DNA of 64,000 bases, taken from JAFAGX01 sp035622175. GTDB lineage: Bacteria; Acidobacteriota; Terriglobia; Terriglobales; Acidobacteriaceae. Below are positions 1 through 8,154 of this stretch, piece after piece; position 1 is the stretch's first letter; each line of letters begins with the position of its first letter. A program made the position numbers and the translations under genes. A model generated the notes under the pieces. That model was not told the DNA's origin. It saw only the letters and a program-made list of their open reading frames with translations, and did not search any database. Location: positions 1 to 64,000 of the forward strand of contig DASPVV010000007.1 of the NCBI GenBank assembly GCA_035622175.1. Direction: 5' to 3'.

Positions 1-1012
1 GGGCTTTCAGATGGGAAAGCAGTCGCAGGGACGCCCTCCGCAACCGCAGGACCGCATTGGCTAGAACCAGGAACTGAAGGCGCCACACCTTGTGCATATC
101 GGACTGCAGTCGGTCACGCTCTTGATAGAGGAGCGAGATGACTACGTTCCTTTCGATGACCTCATCGGCGAAGGTTTCTTCGCGAACCGTAGCTTTCCTT
201 GCTTCTTCTTGGGAAGTGTGCTCCTCAGGGATAGAGAGCGCGCGGTCGTAACCTAGCGTTGCAAAGTCTTTCTCATACAAGCAATAAACTTTGTCGGCCA
301 GGGCTCGGCTATACCTCACGCCGCCCGTCGTGCCGGAGACATTTCTCAGGTCGTCGGGGAAGGGCTGGGCAAGCCGCAGATGCTTTTCGAATCGCCGCAG
401 CCCCTCGGCCATCTCCTCGATCTTGCCCACATAAGAGAAATTTAAGGCCGGTAAGAAAAGATGATCGACCTGACGCCGCCAGTGGGCATCACACGTCCTC
501 AAATCGCAATGCTTCTCGATGTACTCGACAAACTCTTCAAAGGTGACGAGAGATTTCGCATGCTGCTCGGGGAGATGGCCTTTGATGTGGAGGTACACGT
601 ACTGGTGGTCCGGCTCGCATAACCGAATCTTGTTCTTCCATGCCGAAGCCAGCCGGGTGTACGGATTTCGCACGAACGTGATACGCAAGAAGTCCGGCGA
701 TTCCAGAACCTCCCTTTGCTGCTCGGCGGTTAAGTCGAGTAGAGAGGGCAGAGGAACGTTCTCCCGTGCGTGGACAAACATGTCGCGACGAGTTTCCCGG
801 TGGTCACCGACCAACAGGTGAAGGGGCGGCGCGTTTTCGACGGTACGCAACAGCTCCTTCATTCTCGTGCAGGCGGCCTTGGGGACTTGAAAATACATGT
901 ATCGCTTGGACAAGCTGACGAAGGTCGAATAGCGGAGTCGTTGCGATACACCCTCCGGTTTCAAGTCTCGACAGGTATCGAGAATTACCTTTACTGCGTA
1001 GGGATGACTCAT
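1..1012 (-). CDS. Sulfotransferase family 2 protein, C-terminus cut by window edge
   Basis: The reverse frame is open from the ATG at 1012 to the left edge (337 residues, no stop seen). It shows the PAPS-binding pattern of carbohydrate sulfotransferases (Sulfotransfer_2/HNK-1 type). A 5'-phosphosulfate loop reads YFQVPKAACTRMKELL near residue 38, and a 3'-phosphate motif reads FVRNPYTRLASAW near residue 100 (RxPxxRxxS). By family it would move sulfate from PAPS to a sugar hydroxyl. It lies about 80 bases downstream of another sulfotransferase on the same strand, so they are probably co-transcribed. The start is the first ATG that keeps the frame; a GGCGGA stretch lies just upstream. An overlapping ATG at 1016 is out of frame. 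The acceptor is unknown, but the EPS surroundings suggest a polysaccharide. Confidence 0.85.
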   Translation of the reverse strand, partial: MSHPYAVKVILDTCRDLKPEGVSQRLRYSTFVSLSKRYMYFQVPKAACTRMKELLRTVENAPPLHLLVGDHRETRRDMFVHARENVPLPSLLDLTAEQQREVLESPDFLRITFVRNPYTRLASAWKNKIRLCEPDHQYVYLHIKGHLPEQHAKSLVTFEEFVEYIEKHCDLRTCDAHWRRQVDHLFLPALNFSYVGKIEEMAEGLRRFEKHLRLAQPFPDDLRNVSGTTGGVRYSRALADKVYCLYEKDFATLGYDRALSIPEEHTSQEEARKATVREETFADEVIERNVVISLLYQERDRLQSDMHKVWRLQFLVLANAVLRLRRASLRLLSHLKA

Positions 1013-1090
1013 CCATTCCGCCTAGGCAATCGTGTCTGCGCTTCCGTGATGCGACAGATCGCGGGTCAACCAGCAAATCTTAGCTGGTTC

Positions 1091-2032
1091 TTACGGGGAG
1101 GCAACCGATTGGTAGCCGAGCATCTCCATCAAGTATCCCCAAGCAGACTCGATGGCGGCCACCGATTCCGGGGCCAGGCGATGCTGCCACTGTCCCGATT
1201 TTGCTTCGCGGACGAATTGAATGTCAGTTCTGCTGTTTTTGGTGGTGGTCCAATCGGCGCTCTGGGCTACCTCCAGTTTGCGCATCCGGTCGGCCGAGCT
1301 GCGCTCGACTGCCCGACGAATCCGGTCGGGATCGGGGTCCACACCTATGAACCGGGCGATGCGCTCAAGCCCACCTTCGGTATCGTGCAGCAGGTCTTCA
1401 TAGCGCACCAGCAGAAACTCGCGGCCGTGTCCTCGGGCTCCCAGTCGGTCCAACTTCGATTCTGTCCAAGGGCTGGCATGCTTCCCTGGGTGATTTCCTA
1501 GGCAGAAGGAAGCCGCATTCTCGGCATTGATGAGCCAACTTCCCACATTCTCCGCCCAGTTTCCGTTATAGTCCCCGCCCCGCATGAAATCATCGGTGAT
1601 ATACGCATGGATCGAGGTCGATTCCGGCACATTCTTCATCTTCTTGGCGTAGTAATAGGACGAAACGGCTACATCCCGTGGGTCGCGAACCAGGTAGATT
1701 ACGCGGCGGTAGCGGGGATCAAAGCAATCGTGGCTTTTGATCACCCGGGGGCGCGGAATCAACCTGAATTCTTTGCGCGAGAGGCCGGCAATGTCGGGAA
1801 CCACACGCTCGATGTTCACAAAACTGACCCGATCATCCTGGTGGATTAGATTTCCGACCAGAAAGCGGGTCCAGGTGTTGCCTGACTTGGGAAAGGAAAC
1901 CAGAAAAACGTCGTCCGGCCAAATCTCGTGACGCCGCTGCGGGTATTCCCTTTCCCCAACATATCTGGCGGCCACCACCAGCTCTCGTAACACGGGTTTG
2001 GTCCTCCGCAGAACTTTCACTTCGCCGGACAC
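1091..2032 (-). CDS. Sulfotransferase (Sulfotransfer_1 type)
   Basis: This 313-residue protein carries a textbook PAPS-binding signature: VSFPKSGNTWTRFLVGNL near residue 45 (5'-phosphosulfate loop with the catalytic-type Lys) and YLVRDPRDVAVSSYYY near residue 112 (3'-phosphate loop). A C-terminal RxGxxGxW-like region is present in the form KSGQWQHRL. It starts with GTG at 2032, 21 bases after the stop of the upstream sulfotransferase gene. It is the middle gene of a run of three leftward sulfotransferases. Cytosolic; no signal peptide. The expected reaction is transfer of sulfate from PAPS to a hydroxyl, probably on the EPS or its lipid-linked precursor (inferred from context). Confidence 0.9.
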   Translation of the reverse strand: MSGEVKVLRRTKPVLRELVVAARYVGEREYPQRRHEIWPDDVFLVSFPKSGNTWTRFLVGNLIHQDDRVSFVNIERVVPDIAGLSRKEFRLIPRPRVIKSHDCFDPRYRRVIYLVRDPRDVAVSSYYYAKKMKNVPESTSIHAYITDDFMRGGDYNGNWAENVGSWLINAENAASFCLGNHPGKHASPWTESKLDRLGARGHGREFLLVRYEDLLHDTEGGLERIARFIGVDPDPDRIRRAVERSSADRMRKLEVAQSADWTTTKNSRTDIQFVREAKSGQWQHRLAPESVAAIESAWGYLMEMLGYQSVASP

Positions 2033-2053
2033 GCACTCCGCTTCGTCGCCAAG

Positions 2054-2908
2054 CTAAGCCGACACCTTGACACGCGCCGGCGCGTAGCCGAGCGCTTCCA
2101 TCAAGGGTCCCCACACAGACTCGATCTGAAGCACGGCAGGTTCCGGCAACCTTGTCCTCCACCTTCCCGGCGCTTCAGGTTCTGCCGCAGCCCTCCCGCC
2201 ATTGCGGCTCGCCGCCACGGCCAGGTTCACCCGTTCGCCGGACACGCCTAGGTCGAGATAGTCGGAAACACGGGTAAGGGTTTCGACGGGGTTAGCGACA
2301 AGGTCTTCGTAGCGGAGCATGAGCAGGGTTTTCGAATCATGGCCACGACCACCCAGCCAGCTCATGACGTTCTCGCCCCAGGAGGCAGGTGTCCCCAGGA
2401 AATCGTCCTTGAGAAGGCAGCGCTGCCATCGCTGCTTCGCCAGAATGGCTCCAGAAAACTCCTCCGCCCATCCGCCCCGGTATTCATCGGTCTTCATGAA
2501 GACCGTCGCCACAAACTGCTCCAGGCTCGTCCCGGCGTTGATCGCACCACCTCTCAGCCGCTGTTCAAAATTGCTGAGGGCAACATCCCGGGGATCGCGT
2601 ACTAAATAGACGACCCTAACGTGGCCGGCTGCGTCCAAGCACTCGTGGCTGAAGATCATGCGCGGGCGAGGCATACGTTTGAACCTGCCTCGCGCGAGGT
2701 GATAAAGATCTGGGATCCGCCGCAGAACGCTGCCCTCGGTAAGGGGACGCTCGGGATCGATCAGATTGCCCACCAGACGGCGCAACCACTGCCCCCCCGA
2801 ACCAGGATAGGCGACCAGGAAAATGTCATCGGGGAATTTGATGAGCGTGCGCCCAGCGATGTCGCGCCGGAGAAGATAGTTGAGCAGGTAGGTTAATCGA
2901 ATCAGCAC
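2054..2908 (-). CDS. Sulfotransferase with variant PAPS loop
   Basis: This 284-residue protein is related to the next gene downstream. Shared features are DDIFLVAYPGSGGQWLRRLVGNL near residue 27 and YLVRDPRDVALSNFEQRL near residue 96. In the first loop the usual PKSGTTW reads PGSGGQW, so the catalytic-type Lys is Gly. A PGSGNTW-type loop occurs in other sulfotransferase-fold proteins, so this need not mean loss of function. The C-terminal GRWRTRLPEP segment matches the family ending. First or second gene of the leftward sulfotransferase run. The substrate is unknown. Confidence 0.85.
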   Translation of the reverse strand: MLIRLTYLLNYLLRRDIAGRTLIKFPDDIFLVAYPGSGGQWLRRLVGNLIDPERPLTEGSVLRRIPDLYHLARGRFKRMPRPRMIFSHECLDAAGHVRVVYLVRDPRDVALSNFEQRLRGGAINAGTSLEQFVATVFMKTDEYRGGWAEEFSGAILAKQRWQRCLLKDDFLGTPASWGENVMSWLGGRGHDSKTLLMLRYEDLVANPVETLTRVSDYLDLGVSGERVNLAVAASRNGGRAAAEPEAPGRWRTRLPEPAVLQIESVWGPLMEALGYAPARVKVSA

Positions 2909-2912
2909 AATA

Positions 2913-3164
2913 TCAAATTGCCTCGTCGACGCGGCTGCGGCCCTCTTGAAGCCAGTCCCTCAGGGCTGATCCGCTCTCCCTAGCCTCCATCCTAGCAAGA
3001 TTGGCCGCCTCGCACCTGGCTTTCAGACAGGCCTTGCGCAGTCGCATGCCCAGCCCACTCCGGTTCGACCCCAATGCCGCATCTGCAGCCGCCAGAGGAT
3101 GGGGCCCCGGGGAACCCAACCTTACCATCAGCACCCCCGCGAGCCTTCTTGCCTCGCTTAACAT
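2913..3164 (-). CDS. Possible small hypothetical protein
   Basis: An 83-codon reading frame ends 4 bases before the sulfotransferase ATG at 2908. The last 40 residues are charged and helical-looking, ending in LRDWLQEGRSRV. This loosely recalls the tail of short DUF2934-like proteins (DWLQAE-type ending), but the likeness is weak. No ribosome binding site is evident. It could be a chance frame in GC-rich DNA; it is kept only because of its tight spacing to the next gene. Confidence 0.25.
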   Translation of the reverse strand: MLSEARRLAGVLMVRLGSPGPHPLAAADAALGSNRSGLGMRLRKACLKARCEAANLARMEARESGSALRDWLQEGRSRVDEAI

Positions 3165-3673
3165 GTGCTATCCTTCCGACGGTTCGTTGGCAAGCTCAGT
3201 CTGCGGGATTGAAGCCAAAGATTGCCGGAAGACCTTAGGGCCTGAGCGCTAGGTGAGAACCGCCATGCCAGGCGTAAGTATGGCCTTTGCTGGTAGCACG
3301 CGTGCCGCTCCTTACACAAATTGCCATCCGCTTTTGGCGAGCATTTCAAATCTGGCGCGATTGAAGCAAGAATTCGGGCGGATCCATAATCTTATGTAGT
3401 ACTTCAACAATATATTATATAATGCAGTAAAATAATTGTTTACACTAAATACAAGCACTGGTTTCCTGGCGCCACGGAGCAGTCCGAAAACCAATCCTCG
3501 GAGTATCTCCGCAGCTATCTGACTGCAGGATCCGCCCCTCGGCAGGTAGCCTAGCCGAGCAACCAGCCGAGGCTTCGGTTCGCTCCGATCCGCCGCTACT
3601 CGAAACCGCATGGGCTTTTCCTTGACTGGTTTTTGGTCTGACAGAGTTTAGCGGAGAGGGCGGCCGCGCGAAG
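3165..3673. other. Intergenic region with AT-rich island
   Basis: About 500 bases lie between the leftward sulfotransferase run and the rightward GT2 gene. Positions 3385-3460 are strikingly AT-rich against the GC-rich surroundings and include TATAAT at 3418-3423 and a pair of AACAA/TTGTT arms (3406-3410 and 3436-3440). This is a likely promoter zone for one or both divergent transcripts, although I see no good -35 box at the right distance. No gene could be supported here. Confidence 0.4.
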
Positions 3674-4705
3674 ATGCTTCCCGTTACCCCGATAATCTCT
3701 TCCTACGCCGCGGGATCGACGGAGTGTCAACCGCCAAAGGTCACGGTAATTATTCCCGCATACAACACCGCCCGCTATATCGGAGAGACTCTGGAATCGG
3801 TCCTGGCACAGAGCTTTTCCGATTACGAAGTCATCGTCGTCAATGACGGATCGCCTGACACCCCGGAACTGGAGAAAGTGATCCTGCAATACCAGGATCA
3901 CATCCGCTACATCAAACAGCAGAATCGGGGACTGGGGAGTGCCAGGAATACCGGCATCCGCAATGCCCGCGGTGAGTTCCTCGCCTTTCTTGACAGCGAC
4001 GATGTGTGGCTGCCGGACTTCCTGGCCGAGCAGCTTAAGTTGTTTGCCGAGAATCCCTCCTTGGACCTGGTATGTGCAGACTGCCTTTACTTCGGCAACC
4101 CGGAATTGGAGGGCACATCGTGGCAGTCGCTCGATCCGCTCGACGATCCAGTGACCTTTGAAAAGGTACTGCCCACCCATGGTGGCGCCTTTGCTTCCTT
4201 TGTTCTTCTGCGAAAAGAAACAGCTTTAAAGGTAGGCTTTTTTGACGAGGCCACGAACATTCTCGAAGACTATCACTACTGGCTGATGCTCCTCTATCGC
4301 GGTGGCAGGATGGGCTACCTTCGCAAGATTCTCGGGAAACGCAGAATCCATTCTGGAAGCATTACCTACAACCAGGACGTGGTCGTTCCTCGGGCGATCA
4401 ACGCGCTCCGGAAACTTCAGGGCATTTTGGACCCAGCCGGCAGAGAGGCTGCCCTGGTAGAGAAACAAATCGCTCTCTCCGAGTCACAGTTATCCCTGAA
4501 AGAGGGTCGGCGCAGGCTGGCACTGGGGAATCATGAGGGAGCCAGGGAGTCGTTTGCGAAAGCCTACGCCAAAGTTCCTTCAAGAAAAGTGGCCTTTGCT
4601 CTGCTTGGATTGCGCTGGTTTCCCCGCTGCACCCGTTGGGCCATCTCGCACTGGGATCGGCATTTGCTCGCCCACAACCACAAGCTCGGCGACTCCAAAG
4701 CCTAG
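3674..4705 (+). CDS. Glycosyltransferase family 2
   Basis: The 343-residue protein has the GT-A fold signature of GT2. It shows VTVIIPAYNTARYIGETLES at the nucleotide-sugar site (from about residue 24), IVVNDGSPD, NRGLGSARNTGI and the metal-binding FLDSDDVW near residue 110. The remaining 200 residues hold the acceptor part, then a short helical tail (about 265-320) that looks like one TPR unit (SLKEGRRRLALGNHEGARESFAKA). It would add one sugar to a lipid-linked EPS repeat at the cytoplasmic face. The flippase gene follows 318 bases later, separated by the antisense GT2 relic. Confidence 0.92.
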   Translation: MLPVTPIISSYAAGSTECQPPKVTVIIPAYNTARYIGETLESVLAQSFSDYEVIVVNDGSPDTPELEKVILQYQDHIRYIKQQNRGLGSARNTGIRNARGEFLAFLDSDDVWLPDFLAEQLKLFAENPSLDLVCADCLYFGNPELEGTSWQSLDPLDDPVTFEKVLPTHGGAFASFVLLRKETALKVGFFDEATNILEDYHYWLMLLYRGGRMGYLRKILGKRRIHSGSITYNQDVVVPRAINALRKLQGILDPAGREAALVEKQIALSESQLSLKEGRRRLALGNHEGARESFAKAYAKVPSRKVAFALLGLRWFPRCTRWAISHWDRHLLAHNHKLGDSKA

Positions 4706-4938
4706 TCAGGCCTCGGCCGAAGCGCTGTCCTGAGCAGCTGTTCGCACCGCCTGCGAATCAGCCAGAAGGCCAGGGCTCGGGCACGCCAGACCTGGTGGAT
4801 CTCCGGAAGGCCACGATTTCGCTGTTTGATATACTGACGCTGTGGTGTAGGGTCGAAGCGGGCTTTCATCTCGGAAAACTCTCGCAGATGAAAGGGCGCG
4901 GTCTTCAGACTTGGGACAATTACACTTACCCTTGGCAT
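4702..4938 (-). pseudogene. Relic of a GT2 glycosyltransferase, antisense
   Basis: The reverse frame from the ATG at 4938 to the stop at 4702 reads MPRVSVIVPSLKTAPF, then QYIKQRNRGLPE, then RARALAFW. These are the start, the NRG motif and the ARGEFLAF-like strand of a GT2 domain. Between the first two blocks only about 40 residues remain, against 64 in the intact GT2 at 3674. The DxD motif and the acceptor half are missing. The open frame itself continues upstream to 5073 without GT2 likeness. I read it as a decayed, internally deleted and truncated GT2 gene lying opposite to its intact neighbour. A short expressed protein cannot be excluded. Confidence 0.6.
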
Positions 4939-5023
4939 CTCAGGTCTGTTCCTGGCCTCGCGCAATCCATGGCGGACACCCCGTACTCTGTCCTTGCCAA
5001 CCGGAGGATCCGACATATAGCCC

Positions 5024-6547
5024 ATGCTAAGAGTTGGAAGAAAGCTTGCCCTCGGGTCTAGCTTCAACTCCACCTACTTCCTGGCCACTGCGGCGGCTTC
5101 CTTTCTCATAACTCCCTTTCTGGTCCGCAGCCTGGGCGACCATCGCTATGGCGTGTGGACGTTGGTGGTAGTTTTTACCGAGTCCTACAACGTTCTCGAG
5201 TTGGGCTTGTCGTCGGCGGTCGGCCGCTTCATGGCGGGAGCATTGGGGGCCGGAGATCCGGAGCGCGGCAATCTGATCTTCAACACGTCGCTTATTATTT
5301 TTGCCAGCGGCGGAGTTCTCGCCTTTCTGGTGAGTCTCTTCGCTGCCGCGCTTACCCCCCTCATCGTCCACAACACCCCGGATGCCACCGTCTTCCAAAA
5401 GGCGGTGCTGATTCTTGGTCTGAATGTGGCGCTGAATTTTCCCCTGAGAGTCTACCGTGGAACCTTACAGGCTCACCTGCGCTTTGTCACGGTTGTGTGC
5501 ATCGATCTGGTTTACCTGGTTTTGAGAACGTCTCTGGCGGTGGGCTTCGTGCTGATGGGATATCGCGTGGTGGGCCTGGCTACGGCAACGCTGGTGGCCT
5601 TACTCCCGTCACTGTTTTTGTATCCTTACTTCGTGTCGAGAGATCTTCCCTTCCTGCGATTATCGATCGGTCAATGGCGACCGACGGTGGCAAAAGATCT
5701 TTTCTCCTACGGTCTTTACAGTTTTCTGGGCTTTCTCGGTGGCGTCCTCCGATCCCGGACCAACCCGTTTATTGTCTCTTCCTTCTTGGGCATCACCATG
5801 GTGACCCACTTCCGCTTGGCCGGAATGGCGAGCGGTTACTATGGAGAATTCGTGACCGCCCTGATTGGCGTCTTTCAGCCCTTGCTCAGCCAGCAGCAGG
5901 GCACTGGAAATCTCACCGCCATGCGGCAAACGACGCTCTTTGCCACGAAAATTGCACTCTGCATCTCCGGCTTCTTTGCCTTCGGAGCCATCGCCTTGGG
6001 GAAGGTGTTTCTCGCGCGTTGGGTTGGGCAGGCCTATCTCGATGCCTACCCTTGCATGGTGCTGCTGGTGCTTACCCAGGCGCTGCAGCTCTCGCAACGG
6101 CCGTCGACCTATGCGATTTTCGCCGTGGCCCGACACCAGTTCTTCGGGGTGCTGTTAGTGATGGAGGGTGTCGCGAACGCGCTCCTTTCGCTGCTTTTGG
6201 TGCGGCGTTGGGGTCTCACGGGTATCGGCTGGGGAGTGTTCATCCCTATCGCAATCAGCAAACTGCTGGTGCAACCGATCTACGCCTGCCGCGTTACTGG
6301 CCTTGACTATGGGGAATACATCCGCACCATGGCTGGGGCATCGGTCAAGGTATTGCTGTCGATGGTGATTCCCGGGTTGATCATCTTTCATTTGGCCAAA
6401 CCCGACTACAAAACTATGCTTCTGCTGGCTGCGATATCCCTCATCCTCTATGCTGTGCCTGTGATGACCACGGTCTTGAATCGTAGCGAGAGCCAGCTCC
6501 TACGGCGGAGCATCTTACCCAGCTGGGCGCCGGGAGGAAGCGATTAG
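5024..6547 (+). CDS. Wzx-type polysaccharide flippase (MOP/MATE superfamily)
   Basis: This 507-residue polytopic membrane protein has about 12-14 hydrophobic segments spread over its full length. The N-terminal stretch (STYFLATAAASFLITPFLVR followed by the GDHRYGVWTL strand) is typical of polysaccharide biosynthesis/oligosaccharide flippases. It would move undecaprenyl-linked repeat units across the inner membrane. It sits downstream of a GT2 and upstream of an FAD enzyme, all rightward, and pairs functionally with the Wzy-like protein encoded at 31059-32372. The start ATG at 5024 gives a short basic N-terminus before the first membrane segment. Confidence 0.9.
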   Translation: MLRVGRKLALGSSFNSTYFLATAAASFLITPFLVRSLGDHRYGVWTLVVVFTESYNVLELGLSSAVGRFMAGALGAGDPERGNLIFNTSLIIFASGGVLAFLVSLFAAALTPLIVHNTPDATVFQKAVLILGLNVALNFPLRVYRGTLQAHLRFVTVVCIDLVYLVLRTSLAVGFVLMGYRVVGLATATLVALLPSLFLYPYFVSRDLPFLRLSIGQWRPTVAKDLFSYGLYSFLGFLGGVLRSRTNPFIVSSFLGITMVTHFRLAGMASGYYGEFVTALIGVFQPLLSQQQGTGNLTAMRQTTLFATKIALCISGFFAFGAIALGKVFLARWVGQAYLDAYPCMVLLVLTQALQLSQRPSTYAIFAVARHQFFGVLLVMEGVANALLSLLLVRRWGLTGIGWGVFIPIAISKLLVQPIYACRVTGLDYGEYIRTMAGASVKVLLSMVIPGLIIFHLAKPDYKTMLLLAAISLILYAVPVMTTVLNRSESQLLRRSILPSWAPGGSD

Positions 6548-6637
6548 AGCAAACTTGATTCTCGAACCCTAGAAACCCTGGCGAGCCCGCGCCGGGCCTG
6601 CGGGCACGCGCCGGTTGGAGCAAGAGGAGATGGCAAA

Positions 6638-7948
6638 CTGAAAAACCGGAGAACGTGCATACTCGGTGGAGGCATGACGGGGCTGGCAGCGGGCCTTGCC
6701 TCAGGCTGGCAAATCTATGAAGCAGGAGAAGTGCCGGGCGGCATCTGTTCCTCCTATTACGTCACCCCCCAAGGCAGCAAACTGGAGACCCCTCCGGAGG
6801 ATGGCGAGGCTTATCGCTTCGAGATCGGTGGAGGACACTGGATTTTTGGAGGCGATCCTTCCGTCTTGCGGCTCATCCGTTCGCTCACTCCGGTCAAGCA
6901 ATATCAGCGCAGTTCGGCGGTTTTTTTCCCCCAAGAAGGGTATTTTGTCCCCTATCCATTACAAAACCATCTGTCGTACCTGCCCGAAGAGGTCAGGCTC
7001 AGGGCCCTCACCGAGATGCTAACCCTGCCCAAGGGGAATCCGCGCACCATGGCGGATTGGCTGGAACAAAGCTTCGGCCCTACCTTGACGGAGATGTTCT
7101 TTGCACCCTTTCATCAGCTTTATACTGCCGGGCTTTGGCAACAGATTGTCCCACAAGACGGCTACAAGTCTCCCGTGGACGCCAGCCTGGCTCTGCGGGG
7201 TGCCTCCGGCAAGACACCGCCCGTGGGTTACAACACCGGGTACCTCTACCCCCAAGAAGGTCTGGGAACACTCGCCCGACGCCTGGCAGGGAAAGACCAA
7301 ATTCAATATGGCAAGCGAGCCACTCGCATTCACCTGGACAAGAAGGAAGTCGAATTTGCCGACGGTTCCGGTATCCATTATGACCTGCTCATTTCGACCT
7401 TACCGTTGGACAAGACGCTTGCCATGGCTCAGGCTGGGGTGGACGAGCGACCCGACCCTTACACCTCAGTCTTGGTCCTGAATATCGGAGCCCGCCGCGG
7501 AGCGCGCTGTCCGGTTGAACATTGGCTGTACCTCCCTTACACGCGGGCGGGTTTTCATCGTGTCGGCTTCTATAGCAATGTCGACGAGAGCTTTCTGCCA
7601 GCCTGCTCGCGAAAAAACAAGGATCGTGTCGGGATTTACGTCGAACGGGCGTACGCCGCGGAGAACAAACCTTCCCGCGAACAGATTGCAGCTTACATCG
7701 AGGCCACGGTCGTCGAATTAAAGGAATGGGGGTTCATCGAAGGAGTCGAGGTAGCAGACCCAACTTGGGTGGAGGTAGCCTACACCTGGGCGTGGCCGGG
7801 CTCGCGCTGGCGCAGTAGGGCGCTGGAGTTTCTGGAGAAGCGCGACGTGATGATGGTTGGACGTTACGGCCGTTGGATCTTTCAGGGCATCGCGGATTCG
7901 CTGCGCGACGGCCTCTTTGTGGGTGCCGCCCTACGGCCTGTCCCCTGA
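6638..7948 (+). CDS. FAD-dependent amine-oxidoreductase-like protein, non-ATG start likely
   Basis: The dinucleotide-binding motif CILGGGMTGLAAGL lies at the very N-terminus and extends upstream of the first in-frame ATG (6674), so the gene must begin earlier. The best candidate is CTG at 6638, with AGAGGAG at 6623-6629 in front. No ATG, GTG or TTG is available in frame there. Further features are the GGxxG-type flavin strand (EVPGGICSS, EIGGGHWIFGG) and a C-terminal GRYGRWIFQGIADSLRDG flavin-contact segment. The overall layout resembles protoporphyrinogen-oxidase-like and UDP-galactopyranose-mutase-like flavoproteins found in EPS clusters. The exact reaction is unknown; a sugar-nucleotide or lipid-linked-sugar substrate is inferred from context. 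Confidence 0.8.
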   Translation: MKNRRTCILGGGMTGLAAGLASGWQIYEAGEVPGGICSSYYVTPQGSKLETPPEDGEAYRFEIGGGHWIFGGDPSVLRLIRSLTPVKQYQRSSAVFFPQEGYFVPYPLQNHLSYLPEEVRLRALTEMLTLPKGNPRTMADWLEQSFGPTLTEMFFAPFHQLYTAGLWQQIVPQDGYKSPVDASLALRGASGKTPPVGYNTGYLYPQEGLGTLARRLAGKDQIQYGKRATRIHLDKKEVEFADGSGIHYDLLISTLPLDKTLAMAQAGVDERPDPYTSVLVLNIGARRGARCPVEHWLYLPYTRAGFHRVGFYSNVDESFLPACSRKNKDRVGIYVERAYAAENKPSREQIAAYIEATVVELKEWGFIEGVEVADPTWVEVAYTWAWPGSRWRSRALEFLEKRDVMMVGRYGRWIFQGIADSLRDGLFVGAALRPVP

Positions 7949-8154
7949 CACTCCCGCCCCAACCCCCTCCTGTTCGGGAAGCGGAGGTAGCAAGCTTTGG
8001 GGTTGCAGACCGGCGCGGGGGAACCATGCCAATCGAGTACGGGAGGGTCGGGAATCCCGGCCATGCGCAGTTGGCCCGCAGGCCAGAACCGGCTCTAGCA
8101 CCAAGACGCCTGACTTTCCCTTTCCCGGCCGGGGGTAGATGGAAGCAGCCGAAG

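Noticed and set aside
4939..5073. Extension of the GT2 relic frame to an ATG at 5073
   Set aside because: This part overlaps the flippase start and has no GT2 likeness; GT2-like sequence begins at the ATG at 4938.
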